Shown: positions 9,029 to 17,774, numbered from the stretch's first letter. The stretch is DNA of 64,000 nt from SHZI01 sp038214295 (GCA_038214295.1 JBBQSA010000004.1:1-64000), one strand, 5' to 3'. Notes: a model not told the origin generated them from the letters alone. A program made the numbers and translations.

Positions 9029-9448
9029 TTGCGCATCTTCTATGCATCTCCGGTCTACGACAAGCTCAGGGTCGCGCGCAGCGGCATCACGGGCAAGGGG
9101 CTGTTTGCCGGCTGCGTGATTCCGGCTCGCGCCAAGATCGGTGAGTTTGAAGGCGAGGTAATCCCGATCCGGGAGGCGCGCCGGCGGGCGCGGGGGCGCC
9201 GGGTGGTGGCGATCGTCGAGCTGGCAGGCAAGGCCATTGACGCGACCGACACCGGGCGGGGCTTTCGCTACATCAATCATTCCTGCCAGCCAAACACTTT
9301 CACACGACTGACCAGTGAGCGCGCCGAGTTCTACGCCTTGCGCCGGATACGGCCTGGTGAAGAACTCACGGTCGACTATGGCCTGAGCCATCATGATGGC
9401 CGGCTGCCCTGTCGTTGCGGCGCACCGCAATGCCGGGGCTGGATCTGA
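9029..9448 (+). CDS. Small SET-domain protein with post-SET cysteines
   Basis: A 139-residue protein that is essentially one SET domain, the fold of eukaryotic lysine methyltransferases. All core motifs are present: GKGLFA (22-27), the NHSCQPN pseudoknot motif (83-89), EELTVDYG (111-118), and a post-SET cluster CRCGAPQC (Cys128, 130, 135) that with Cys86 could bind zinc. SAM binding and lysine methylation are therefore plausible, but the target is unknown. Bacterial SET proteins are sporadic. The next gene follows after 15 bases in the same direction. Start ATG at 9029 keeps the domain intact. Confidence 0.88.
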   Translation: MRIFYASPVYDKLRVARSGITGKGLFAGCVIPARAKIGEFEGEVIPIREARRRARGRRVVAIVELAGKAIDATDTGRGFRYINHSCQPNTFTRLTSERAEFYALRRIRPGEELTVDYGLSHHDGRLPCRCGAPQCRGWI

Positions 9449-9463
9449 ACCCGAGGAGCACCG

Positions 9464-9832
9464 ATGCCCAACGAGACTGAGAAAGCCAACGAGGAGCTGG
9501 TTAACCGGTTCTGCAGCGACTGGTCGAAGCGCGACGCAGAGCTGCTCGCGGGCTACTTCACCGAACCCTTCGAGTACATGATGTGGGAGGGCGGGCCGGT
9601 CATTACTACCAGGGAAGCGTTCGTCAAGCAGCTCGGTCCCTTCCTGGCGAAGCTGAAGGCGGTCGACTGGTTGGTTGAGCGTTCCCACGCGATGGGCCCG
9701 ATGGTCATCAACGAGCGTATCGACCACTTCTACGCCCATGACAGCAAGTACGACAATCATCCCCGGATCGCGGGGCTCTTCATCGTGCGCGGTGGCAAGA
9801 TCGCCATCTGGCGCGACTACAACATGGGCTGA
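9464..9832 (+). CDS. SnoaL-like / NTF2-fold protein
   Basis: A 122-residue single-domain protein of the SnoaL/limonene-epoxide-hydrolase-like (NTF2) fold: N-terminal helices (ANEELVNRFCSDWSKRDAEL), a FEYMMWEGGP strand, and a C-terminal sheet with GLFIVRGGKIAIWRDYNMG, the commonest family ending. The fold supports isomerases, hydrolases and non-catalytic binders, so the reaction cannot be stated. The gene lies 15 bases after the SET gene and 14 bases before an NmrA-like reductase, suggesting one transcript. Confidence 0.8.
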   Translation: MPNETEKANEELVNRFCSDWSKRDAELLAGYFTEPFEYMMWEGGPVITTREAFVKQLGPFLAKLKAVDWLVERSHAMGPMVINERIDHFYAHDSKYDNHPRIAGLFIVRGGKIAIWRDYNMG

Positions 9833-9846
9833 AGGCGGGTTTAACG

Positions 9847-10701
9847 ATGCTGCTGCTCACGGGCGTTACCGGCAAGACGGGCGGCGAGGTCGCCCGGCAG
9901 CTGTCGGCCGCCAGCGTGCCATTCCGCGCGCTGATCCGTAATCCGGCCAGGGCTGAGGCCCTCGCGGCGCTCGGCGCGGACGTGGTCATCGGCGACGTGG
10001 CAGACCGGGAGTTCCTCGAGCGGGCACTCGACGGTATCGAGCGCGCGCTGCTCGTGATGCCGAATGGTGAGGACCAGCTGATGCTGGAGAATCGCTTCAC
10101 CTTCCACGCGGCGCGCGCCGGGGTCAGCCACCTGGTCAAGTTGTCGTCCCTCGAGTCGGTACCGGGGTCAGCCAATCCGATCACCCGCATGCACGTTGCG
10201 TCCGAAACCTTCATCCGGGAGTCGGGCATGGCCTGGACCATGATCCGCCCGACATTCTTCATGCAGACCTTCCTGGGCTCGGCCGCCGCCATTCGCGACA
10301 AGGGAATCATCGCCATGCCCGCTGGTGGCGGCACGATTGCCCCGACCGACCTGCGGGACGTCGCCGCCGTGATTCACCGGGTGCTGACCGAGCCCGGACA
10401 CGAGAACCGGAGCTACGACCTGACGGGACCGGAGTTGCTGACGCTGGAGCAGGTTGCGGCGCAGTTCTCCGCGGTGCTGGCTCGGGAGGTGCGCTACGAG
10501 GATCAGCCGATGGCGGGGTTCCGTACCCGTCTCGCCGGGGCAAAGCTGGCGCCCTGGCGCATCGACGCCGTCTGCAAGGAATTCGAGGCGATTGCGGCGG
10601 GCGTCATCGATCACACCACGGAGACGATGGCCGAGCTGCTTGGCAGGCCACCGGCCAGCCTCGGGCAGTTCATCCGGGATCACCAGGCTCTGTACAGATA
10701 G
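9847..10701 (+). CDS. NmrA-like NAD(P)-binding protein
   Basis: A 284-residue atypical short-chain dehydrogenase of the NmrA/azoreductase-like group. It opens with the Rossmann glycine motif LLTGVTGKTGGEVARQL, then FRALIRNPARAEAL (an NADP-type arginine after beta2) and ADVVIGDVAD. A Y-x3-K active site is not evident, as in NmrA-type proteins. Members act as redox sensors or NADPH-dependent reductases. The next gene, 12 bases downstream, is a second NmrA-like protein with an export signal. Confidence 0.8.
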   Translation: MLLLTGVTGKTGGEVARQLSAASVPFRALIRNPARAEALAALGADVVIGDVADREFLERALDGIERALLVMPNGEDQLMLENRFTFHAARAGVSHLVKLSSLESVPGSANPITRMHVASETFIRESGMAWTMIRPTFFMQTFLGSAAAIRDKGIIAMPAGGGTIAPTDLRDVAAVIHRVLTEPGHENRSYDLTGPELLTLEQVAAQFSAVLAREVRYEDQPMAGFRTRLAGAKLAPWRIDAVCKEFEAIAAGVIDHTTETMAELLGRPPASLGQFIRDHQALYR

Positions 10702-10713
10702 AGGCAGCCACCG

Positions 10714-11526
10714 ATGAAGATCAACCACAGACTCATTTCTCCGGCAGCCCTGCTGCTGGTCCTTGCCTGCTGGCTGCAGTCGGCCGTGGCCCAGCACACC
10801 CTCACTGGCGAATTGCCGCAGCCGCAGGCCCAGGGTCCCGCCCTGGTCCTGGTGGCCGGCGCCACCGGGCGCACGGGCCGGCTGCTGCTGGAGCAGTTGC
10901 GGCGGGACCCGCGCTTCGCGATCCGGCCGATGGCGCGGGACGTGGCAGCGGCGCGGAAGACGGTTGGTGCGGATTACGCGTGGGTTGGGGGTGATGTGAC
11001 CAGGCCAGAGACGCTCAGCCCGGCCCTCGCCGGCGTGAGCCTTGTGCTCGTCGCGATCGGGGGCACGGAGCGCTCCGGCCCCAACAGTCCGGAGTTCGTC
11101 GATTTCGGCGGGGTCAGGAACCTGACCGATGCCGCCCGCCGCGCAGGGGTCCGGCAGGTCGTGCTGGAGTCCTCCATCGGCGTTGGCAGCGGCGGAGGAT
11201 TTCTCGGCATTATGCTCAATCTGCTGTCGGGAGACGCGCTGAAGTGGAAGGCGAAGGGAGAGGCCTATCTCCGGGCAAGCGGCGTGCCTTATACGATCGT
11301 CCGGCCTGGTGGCCTCACCGACGATCCCGCCGGCCAGACGGGACTTGTGCTCCAGCAGGGCGACAAGGGATCCGGGCGTATCGCCCGGGGCGATGTGGCT
11401 GCCGTGATGGTCGCGGCGCTCGATAATCCGGCGGCGCTGCACAAGACCCTCGAGGTATTCAGTGACAGCTCGTCCCCGCGGGACGCCTGGCGAAACCGCT
11501 TCAGCAGCCTGCAGCGGGATCCCTAG
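10714..11526 (+). CDS. NmrA-like NAD(P)-binding protein with N-terminal export signal
   Basis: A 270-residue protein. Residues 1-26 form a signal peptide with basic n-region, hydrophobic core AALLLVLACWLQ and possible signal peptidase I site AVA-Q; the VLA-Cys19 sequence is an alternative weak lipobox. The rest is a Rossmann domain: VLVAGATGRTGRLLLEQL, then FAIRPMARDVAAARK and WVGGDVTRPETL. It looks like a duplicate of the preceding cytoplasmic NmrA-like protein that acquired an export signal. Rossmann proteins are unusual outside the cytoplasm. It overlaps the convergent isochorismatase gene by 4 bases. Confidence 0.78.
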   Translation: MKINHRLISPAALLLVLACWLQSAVAQHTLTGELPQPQAQGPALVLVAGATGRTGRLLLEQLRRDPRFAIRPMARDVAAARKTVGADYAWVGGDVTRPETLSPALAGVSLVLVAIGGTERSGPNSPEFVDFGGVRNLTDAARRAGVRQVVLESSIGVGSGGGFLGIMLNLLSGDALKWKAKGEAYLRASGVPYTIVRPGGLTDDPAGQTGLVLQQGDKGSGRIARGDVAAVMVAALDNPAALHKTLEVFSDSSSPRDAWRNRFSSLQRDP

Positions 11527-12203
11527 GCGGAAACGGGCCTCGTCAGCCAGTCCCGCACCGCGGTCCACGGTTCCACGTCGGCGTACTTCAGCATGAGGTC
11601 GCACAGGCTCGCAAAATGCGGGATCTCGTGCTTGTCCGCCACGCACTCCTCGGGAACGATGACGCGGAAGTTGCGGGACAGGGCATCCACCGCGCTGGCA
11701 CGCACGCAGCCGGAGGTGCTGCCGCCGGTCAGGATCACCGTATCGACCCGGTGCCAGTTGAGCAGGGAGCCGATCGGCGTCTCGTGGAAGACGCTGGCCA
11801 TCCGCTTGATGAAGACCGCGTCCCGGCTCCGGTCTATGCGCAAGCGTGGATCGAGCTCGGCGCGCGGTGAGCCCTCCCGGATGTTCTGGAGAGAGTCCTC
11901 GGTGTTGGTGCGCGTACCCCAGACGCCGGCGTCCGAGGCGTCCGGCAGGTAGGCCACATAGGTCCAGATCACGGGCCACCCACGGCCGCGGGTGAGCTCT
12001 GCAAGTGCGTTGACGTACTCGAGCTGGCGGGGATCGGTTTCGTAGGCGGTCCGGAACGTTGCCAGATCCGTGTAGGCCCGCTGCAGGTCGATGTTGATCA
12101 GGGCGGCCCTGCTGCCAAAGCCGAATTTCGCCCGGGCGGGCTTCGCCCTGACCTGGGCCCAGTACTGGCGCGGCGTGAGATTCGAGCTTTCCATCGTCGG
12201 CAT
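11523..12203 (-). CDS. Isochorismatase-like cysteine hydrolase
   Basis: A 226-residue member of the isochorismatase/N-carbamoylsarcosine amidohydrolase superfamily. The Asp-Lys-Cys triad is complete: Asp39 (LINIDLQRAYTD), Lys133 (VFIKRMASVFHETP) and Cys166 in GGSTSGCVRASAVDA. These enzymes hydrolyse small amides or the isochorismate vinyl ether; the SxSGCVRxSxxDA form is common in carbamoylsarcosine-amidase-like members. The start ATG lies one base after the gluQ stop, so the two genes are probably co-transcribed, although no functional link is obvious. Confidence 0.87.
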   Translation of the reverse strand: MPTMESSNLTPRQYWAQVRAKPARAKFGFGSRAALINIDLQRAYTDLATFRTAYETDPRQLEYVNALAELTRGRGWPVIWTYVAYLPDASDAGVWGTRTNTEDSLQNIREGSPRAELDPRLRIDRSRDAVFIKRMASVFHETPIGSLLNWHRVDTVILTGGSTSGCVRASAVDALSRNFRVIVPEECVADKHEIPHFASLCDLMLKYADVEPWTAVRDWLTRPVSA

Positions 12204-12204
12204 G

Positions 12205-13083
12205 CTATCCCAGTCCCAACTGGCGTCGCAGTTGCCTGGGCGTCATCCCGCTGGCGCGGAGCGTAGCGAGCGCCTGGTCCCGGTCGCGCTTGGCGAGCCG
12301 CCGGCCAGCGGCGTCGCGCAGCAGCCGGTGGTGCCGGTAGCGGGGCGCAGGCAGGCCGAGCAGGGCCTGGAGCAGGCGCTGCACGTGGGTTGCCGGGAAC
12401 AGGTCCTCACCCCGCGTGACCAGGGAAACGCCCTGGTCCGCATCGTCCACGACAACGGCCAGGTGGTAGCTGACGCCGAGGTCCTTGCGACCGAGCACGA
12501 CGTCCCCCAGGGCGCCTGGCCGGACCCGGATCAGGCCCGTCTCGCCGTCCGGCCCCCGGCCCGTTTCCTCGAAGCCCGCTGGCTCCCCATGCAGGCGTGC
12601 GATCGCGAGGCCCACGTCGAGACGCAGGGCGCAGGGCTGGCCGGTAGCCAGCCGGGCCCGCCGGTCGTCCGCCGGCAGCGCCCTGCAGGTGCCGGGGTAA
12701 AGCGGGCCATCAGGCCCCTGGGGGGCCGAGGCCATTCCCTGGATCTCCCGGGCGATATCGCCGCGCGTGCAGAAGCAGGGGTAGACCAGTCCCTGGTCAG
12801 CGAGACTCTCGAGCGCGGCACGGTAGCTCGCGAGGTGCTCTGACTGGCGGCGCACGGGGCCCTCCGGGCGCAGGCCCAGCCAGTCCAGGTCTTCCAGGAT
12901 GCCGGCTTCCTGCGCAGAGGAGCACCGGGCGGTGTCCAGGTCCTCCAGGCGGAGCAGGAAGCGCCCACCGGTCTCCCGGGCGGCGGTCTCCGCGTAGAGG
13001 GCGGCGAAGGCGTGGCCGAGATGGAGCGGGCCAGTGGGGCTCGGGGCGAAGCGCGTGGTCTCAGGAAGCAGCATGACGGGCAA
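12205..13083 (-). CDS. gluQ: Glutamyl-Q tRNA(Asp) synthetase
   Basis: A 292-residue truncated GluRS paralogue that glutamylates queuosine in the anticodon of tRNA(Asp). The HIGH-type motif (RFAPSPTGPLHLGH, residues 11-24) is at the N-terminus. The zinc-knuckle cysteines are visible as YPCFCTRGDIA and YPGTCR. The KMSKS-like loop is RRLAKRDRD near residue 270. As expected for GluQ-RS, the anticodon-binding domain is absent and the protein ends about 20 residues later. Only one base separates it from the following isochorismatase-like gene. Confidence 0.93.
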   Translation of the reverse strand: MPVMLLPETTRFAPSPTGPLHLGHAFAALYAETAARETGGRFLLRLEDLDTARCSSAQEAGILEDLDWLGLRPEGPVRRQSEHLASYRAALESLADQGLVYPCFCTRGDIAREIQGMASAPQGPDGPLYPGTCRALPADDRRARLATGQPCALRLDVGLAIARLHGEPAGFEETGRGPDGETGLIRVRPGALGDVVLGRKDLGVSYHLAVVVDDADQGVSLVTRGEDLFPATHVQRLLQALLGLPAPRYRHHRLLRDAAGRRLAKRDRDQALATLRASGMTPRQLRRQLGLG

Positions 13084-13114
13084 TTATGCCGCGCACACGG
13101 GATAATGCTGTCCC

Positions 13115-14986
13115 TTGAAAGCCCCGCATCCACACGCCGCCCCCGGCGCCGCCACGACGCCGATACCGGGCCTCCTCGGCCGGCTCGGCCTCAATTTTGG
13201 AGTGCTGCGCTTCAGCCGGCGGGCGGTCGAGCTGGTCTGGTCCACGAACCGCCAGCTCACGCTGCTGCTCTCGCTGTTCACGCTGGCGGCCGGTCTGCTG
13301 CCGGCCGCTGCGGCCTGGATCGGCAAGCTGGTCATCGACGCGATCGTGGCGCAGATGGCAGTGGGGTCGGCGGGCGGCGCGCCTGCCTTCGGGCCCGTTC
13401 TCAAGCTGGTACTCATCGAGGCCGCGGTGATCGCGCTGCTGGGCGGCGCCCAGCGGGGCATAGCGGCTTGCCAGTCGCTGCTTCGGGCCCAACTCGGCCA
13501 GCGCGTGAACGAGATGATCCTTGAGAAGGCCCTGACGCTGGATCTCACCCAGTTCGAGGACGCGGAGTTCTACGACAAGCTCACCCGCGCCAGGCGCGAG
13601 GCATCGAGCCGGCCGCTCAGCCTTGTGATGCGCAATTTTGCGCTTTTCCAGCAGATGGTCTCGCTGATCAGTTTCGGGGCGCTGCTGGCAGCCTTTTCGC
13701 CCTGGGCAATGGGCCTGCTCGTGCTGGCCGGCCTGCCGGCCTTCGTCGCCGAAACCAAGTTCTCGGGAGACGCCTTCCGGCTGTTCCGCATGCGGGCCCC
13801 GGAGTCCCGCCTCCAGCTGTACCTCGAGACCGTGATTGCCCGGGAGGACAACGCCAAGGAGGTGCAGCTCTTCCAGCTCGGCCCCATGCTCCTCCAGCGC
13901 TACAAGGACATCTTCGGGAAGATCTACCGGGAGGACCGGGCGCTCACGATGCGGCGGGAGACCTGGGGACTGTCGCTGTCCCTGTTCGGCACCGCCGTCC
14001 TGTATGGCGCCTATGGCTGGATCGCGGCGAGCACGGTCCGGGGCGTGATCACCCTCGGCGAGATGACGATGTACCTGCTGCTCTTCAAGCAGGGCCAGGG
14101 GGCCGTGGCGTCCAGCCTGAGCTCGATCGGCGGGATGTACGAGGACAATCTCTACCTGAGCAACCTCTACGAGTACCTGGAACAGGCGCCCGCCCAGCAG
14201 TGGGGCGACGCGCCCCGTGGCCCGGACCCGGCGGATGGCGTGCGCTTCGAGGCCGTGTCCTTTACCTACCCGGGCGCCCGGGAGCCGGCGCTCGACGGGG
14301 TGACGCTGCACATCCGGCCGGGGGAGAGCCTCGCGCTGGTTGGCGAGAATGGGGCCGGTAAATCCACTTTAATCAAGCTCTTGTGCGGTCTTTATCAGGC
14401 CACTTCCGGGCGAGTTGTGCTCCACGGCATGGACGTCCGGGACTGGGACCGGCAGGCCCTGCGCCGGCAGATCGCCGTGATCTTCCAGGACTTCAACCGC
14501 TACCAGTTCACCGTGGGTGAGAACATCGGGGCCGGGGATATCGAGTCCTTCACGGACGAGGCCCGTCTCGAGGAATCCGCCCGCAAGGGCATGGCCTTGC
14601 CGTTCATCCGCACGCTGGAGCGCGGCTTCGGCACCCAGCTCGGCAGCTGGTTCAAGGGCGGCAAGGAGCTCTCCACGGGCCAGTGGCAGAAGGTCGCGCT
14701 GTCCCGGGCCTTCATGCGAACGTCGGCGGACGTGCTCGTGCTCGACGAACCAACCGCCTCCATGGACGCGGCGGCGGAGGCAGAACTCTTCGAGTACTTC
14801 CGGGAACACACAGTCGGCCGAATCTCGATCCTGATTTCCCACCGCTTCTCCACGGTTCGCCAGGCCGACCGGATCGCCGTGCTGGAACACGGGCGCGTGA
14901 TCGAGTACGGCACTCACGCGGAGCTGCTGGCACGGACGGGCCAGTACGCCCGCCTGTTCAACCTGCAGGCGGAAGGTTACCGGTAG
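13115..14986 (+). CDS. Fused ABC exporter (membrane plus ATPase domains)
   Basis: A 623-residue half-transporter of the MsbA/MDR type. Residues about 30-340 carry six membrane helices (for example SLFTLAAGLLPAAAAWIGKL). The nucleotide-binding domain follows, with Walker A GENGAGKST near 410, a variant signature LSTGQWQKVALSRA near 520 (LSTGQ instead of LSGGQ), Walker B VLVLDEPTASMD and the H-loop ISHRFSTVRQADRI. It probably works as a homodimer exporting a lipid, peptide or drug. The chosen start is TTG at 13115. The gene is divergent from gluQ and convergent with the subtilase. Confidence 0.9.
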   Translation: MKAPHPHAAPGAATTPIPGLLGRLGLNFGVLRFSRRAVELVWSTNRQLTLLLSLFTLAAGLLPAAAAWIGKLVIDAIVAQMAVGSAGGAPAFGPVLKLVLIEAAVIALLGGAQRGIAACQSLLRAQLGQRVNEMILEKALTLDLTQFEDAEFYDKLTRARREASSRPLSLVMRNFALFQQMVSLISFGALLAAFSPWAMGLLVLAGLPAFVAETKFSGDAFRLFRMRAPESRLQLYLETVIAREDNAKEVQLFQLGPMLLQRYKDIFGKIYREDRALTMRRETWGLSLSLFGTAVLYGAYGWIAASTVRGVITLGEMTMYLLLFKQGQGAVASSLSSIGGMYEDNLYLSNLYEYLEQAPAQQWGDAPRGPDPADGVRFEAVSFTYPGAREPALDGVTLHIRPGESLALVGENGAGKSTLIKLLCGLYQATSGRVVLHGMDVRDWDRQALRRQIAVIFQDFNRYQFTVGENIGAGDIESFTDEARLEESARKGMALPFIRTLERGFGTQLGSWFKGGKELSTGQWQKVALSRAFMRTSADVLVLDEPTASMDAAAEAELFEYFREHTVGRISILISHRFSTVRQADRIAVLEHGRVIEYGTHAELLARTGQYARLFNLQAEGYR

Positions 14987-14993
14987 CCGGTAG

Positions 14994-16886
14994 TCACCGG
15001 CCGGTCAGCCGCCGGCGGACCAGCAGCAGGCCGAGCACGGCAAGCACCAGTGGGTGAGTCAGTCCGCCACCACCGCCGCTGCGGGTGGCAACGAGCGTAA
15101 CGTCTGCCGAATCGCTGCGCCCGGCATCATCAGTGACAGACAGCCGGAGATTCACGTTCCCGGAAGCCGGCATCGCGACTGCTGCACTCGGCCCGGACGT
15201 GGAGCCAATGAAGTTGACGCCCGGGCTGATGGCAGTCCAGTTGTACGCGGCGATAGTCCGGTTGCGCGCAGCGGCGCTGCTGCTGCCAATAACTGTCACG
15301 TTAGTACCAGCGGGCGTACTGGACGGCACCACGATCCGTGCGATCGGACGGAGCGCGTCCGCGACAGCGCCCGCCGCATCGGCAATGCCGGCGCCGCAGG
15401 TGCTCGCCGTGCAGTTGCACTGGCCCAGCGAGCCGGCGAGGGGCGAGGTTGCCGGGCAGGTGGGCAGCCCGGGCTGGGCCGCCGGGAACGGGCGGGCGCT
15501 CTCCCGGATGCGGGCGATGTATTCATCGGGCTTCAGTGCCGCGTTCACGCCGCGCATCAGCGCCGCGATGGCGGTGACTACCGGGGCGGAGAAGCTGGTG
15601 CCGATATTGGCGTTGGCGTCCGTATTGTCGGTGTAGGTGGAGTTGCCGGGCACTGTCGCGCCGCTGTTACTCGCGGTCGTCAGGGAGTACTCGCACGTGA
15701 ACGGTGTGCCGGGGCAATTGCCGCCTGGGGCGGCGATGCCGACCTCGGTGCCAAAGCTGCTGTAACCCACCTTGGTGCCCACGTGACGGAGGCCCGCGAC
15801 CGCCAGGGCCCCCGTACAGTTGGCGGGCGTGTCCACGGGGCCACTGGCATTGCCGGCTGAGACCACGACGAGCACGCCGGCGTCCCGCATGGCAGCCATG
15901 GCCCGCCGGTAGGTGGCGGAGCAGGCGCCCGGGCCACCCAGGCTCATGTTGATGATCTGGGCGGGGTGGAGGTTGACGGGGGCATTGGCCACCGGCAGGC
16001 CCGCCGCCCATTTCATCCCTGCCACGATATCCGAGTCGTAGCCGCCGCACTTACCGAGGACCCGCACCGGCAGAACGCTGCCATTCCAGGTGCCGCCGGC
16101 GATGCCGGCGGCATTGTTCGTGGTGGCGCCCAGCATGGCCGCCACGCGCGTGCCGTGCCAGGAACTGGTGGGACTCTCGTCGCAGCCTGCCAGCGGACCG
16201 CTCTGGGCTTCCTCGGGCGTGACCCAGTCTCCCGGGTCCGACGCGTCGTCGTCCCAGTCACCGCCGTCGTTGGCGCTGACGAAGGAACTGGATGACTCTC
16301 CCGAGACAAAATCGTAACCGGGCAGCAGGCGGCCCGCGAGGTCCGGGTGCTCGAAGCGTACGCCCGTATCGAGCACAGCGATGACGGTATCGGCTGCTCC
16401 GGTGGTGGTATCCCAGGCAGGCTCGAAATTCGCGGCGGCCGTCTCGTGACCCTGGAAGTACCACTGGCTGTAGTACAGGGGATCGCTGGGCATTGTCCGG
16501 ACCTGCCGCCGCTGGTCAACTTCGGCGAACTCGACGTCCGGGTCTTCCCGCAGCGCTTCCAGCGTTGCCGCCAGGTCCTGCCCGCCGACAGCCCGGCCGA
16601 GGGACAGCCCGATGAGGTCGTCGCCCAGGTCCCGGCTGGTCCGCAGCGGCAGGCCCAACCGCCCGGTGAGGGCGGCTACGCGGGCGCGGCGGACGGCAGT
16701 GGCCGTCGCCGTGAGCGCCTGGGTAGTGGCTCGGGCTTCGTTATCCGCTGTTGCTGTGGCGCGAAGCTGGATGATGAGCCGGGCTGTGGACCCTGGGTTC
16801 CCGGGCGTCTGTCCTGCCACTGGCGAGTTCCCGGCCAGTGCCAGCAGCACCGCGGCGCCAGCCGCCGTCGCCAACCGGAAACTCAT
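14994..16886 (-). CDS. Secreted S8 (subtilisin-like) protease with GlyGly-CTERM-like tail
   Basis: About 630 residues. The start at 16886 (MSFRLATAAGAAVLLALAG) gives a clean signal peptide; a GTG at 16940 would add 18 residues. An inhibitor-like propeptide is followed by the peptidase domain with the complete triad: Asp in IAVLDTGVRFEHPDL, His in SSWHGTRVAAMLG, Ser in IGTSFSAPVVTAIAALMRG. An Ig/PKD-like region (SSTPAGTNVTVIGSSSAAAR) precedes a C-terminal tail: polyglycine, a hydrophobic helix (HPLVLAVLGLLLV) and RRRLTGR. That tail matches the GlyGly-CTERM sorting signal cleaved by rhombosortase in type II secreting bacteria. Confidence 0.9.
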   Translation of the reverse strand: MSFRLATAAGAAVLLALAGNSPVAGQTPGNPGSTARLIIQLRATATADNEARATTQALTATATAVRRARVAALTGRLGLPLRTSRDLGDDLIGLSLGRAVGGQDLAATLEALREDPDVEFAEVDQRRQVRTMPSDPLYYSQWYFQGHETAAANFEPAWDTTTGAADTVIAVLDTGVRFEHPDLAGRLLPGYDFVSGESSSSFVSANDGGDWDDDASDPGDWVTPEEAQSGPLAGCDESPTSSWHGTRVAAMLGATTNNAAGIAGGTWNGSVLPVRVLGKCGGYDSDIVAGMKWAAGLPVANAPVNLHPAQIINMSLGGPGACSATYRRAMAAMRDAGVLVVVSAGNASGPVDTPANCTGALAVAGLRHVGTKVGYSSFGTEVGIAAPGGNCPGTPFTCEYSLTTASNSGATVPGNSTYTDNTDANANIGTSFSAPVVTAIAALMRGVNAALKPDEYIARIRESARPFPAAQPGLPTCPATSPLAGSLGQCNCTASTCGAGIADAAGAVADALRPIARIVVPSSTPAGTNVTVIGSSSAAARNRTIAAYNWTAISPGVNFIGSTSGPSAAVAMPASGNVNLRLSVTDDAGRSDSADVTLVATRSGGGGGLTHPLVLAVLGLLLVRRRLTGR

Positions 16887-17064
16887 GAGTCCTCCACGGG
16901 CAGCCACGCCCGGCACCATCCACGCTGGAGTATGCGCCACGGCCCCCGGCGCTGGCAGCGGACGTGCCTCACGTTTCCGCAGCCCGGGCCCCGGGTCCGG
17001 GCCACGGACGCGGGGGACTGGTAAGATTCCCCTGATGATTCAGAGTCAGACAGGAGATACACGC

Positions 17065-17370
17065 ATGGCCAAGAAAACGCCCACCGAGAGACTCATCCGG
17101 GACCTGCAGATCGTCGTGGAGGATGCCGAGGCATTGCTGCAGGCCACCGCGGCCCAGACCGGCGACCGCGTTGACAGCGTGCGGACCCGGGTAAAGGAAT
17201 CCCTGGCGCAAGCCAAAACCCGCCTGCTCGAGGCCGAGGGCGAGGCGATGGAGCAGGTGCGCGAAGCGGCGGCATCTGCCGAAGAGTACGTGCGCGAGAG
17301 CCCATGGCAGGCGGTAGGCGCCGCGGCCGGCGTCGGGCTGCTGTTGGGCCTGCTGATCGGTCGCCGCTGA
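17065..17370 (+). CDS. YqjD/ElaB-like (DUF883) inner-membrane protein
   Basis: A 101-residue protein: a long amphipathic helical region (residues 5-78) followed by one C-terminal membrane helix ending in GVGLLLGLLIGRR. This is the YqjD/ElaB family architecture, tail-anchored in the inner membrane; E. coli members bind ribosomes in stationary phase. The ATG at 17065 is preceded by AGGAGA at a good distance; an upstream in-frame extension in the track is spurious. First gene of a three-gene unit equivalent to yqjD-yqjE-yqjK. Confidence 0.85.
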   Translation: MAKKTPTERLIRDLQIVVEDAEALLQATAAQTGDRVDSVRTRVKESLAQAKTRLLEAEGEAMEQVREAAASAEEYVRESPWQAVGAAAGVGLLLGLLIGRR

Positions 17371-17372
17371 CC

Positions 17373-17774
17373 GTGAGCGATACCGACGAAAGCCGCGGGC
17401 CGGTCCGCCAGTTGCTGGCCTCTGTCAGTGGGCTGTTCGCCACGCTGATTGGCATCGGGCGGACGCGGCTCGAGCTGTTGTCCGTGGAGATCCGGGAAGA
17501 AATCGACCGGACTGCCGGGCTGCTGTTCTGGGGCGTCGTTGCGGCTCTGGCTGCCGGCGGCGCGCTGGTCTTTGCGGGGATGGCGATCATCTTCGTCTAT
17601 TGGGACACTCATCGCCTCCTGGCAGCCGCGCTGGTGACGGCCGCCTGGTTTGTCCTGGCGGCCGTGGCGGGCCTCACGGTCTGGTCGCGTCTGCGGTCCC
17701 ACCCGCCGTTCCTGGCCGCCACGCTTATGGAACTCGCCCGCGACGAGGACAGCCTGCGGGGAGACCGCGAGTGA
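17373..17774 (+). CDS. YqjE-like (DUF1469) membrane protein
   Basis: A 133-residue protein starting at GTG 17373, two bases after the yqjD-like stop. The segment VRQLLASVSGLFATLIGIGR, the RTRLELLSVEIREE signature and two membrane helices (GVVAALAAGGALVFAGMAII and ALVTAAWFVLAAVAGLTV) identify the YqjE family, often auto-named phage holin superfamily. There is no phage context; the operon is the yqjD-E-K type. The molecular role is unknown, presumably envelope-associated. Confidence 0.83.
   Translation: MSDTDESRGPVRQLLASVSGLFATLIGIGRTRLELLSVEIREEIDRTAGLLFWGVVAALAAGGALVFAGMAIIFVYWDTHRLLAAALVTAAWFVLAAVAGLTVWSRLRSHPPFLAATLMELARDEDSLRGDRE

Noticed and set aside
10168..11979. Long minus-strand open frame (603 codons) antisense to the NmrA-like genes
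   Set aside because: Composition is arginine/glycine/histidine-rich with no domain; the opposite strand carries clear Rossmann and isochorismatase-like genes. High GC leaves antisense frames open.
17373..17774. Phage holin label for the YqjE-like protein
   Set aside because: The usual automatic name comes from a superfamily. The operon is yqjD-E-K and no phage gene is near.
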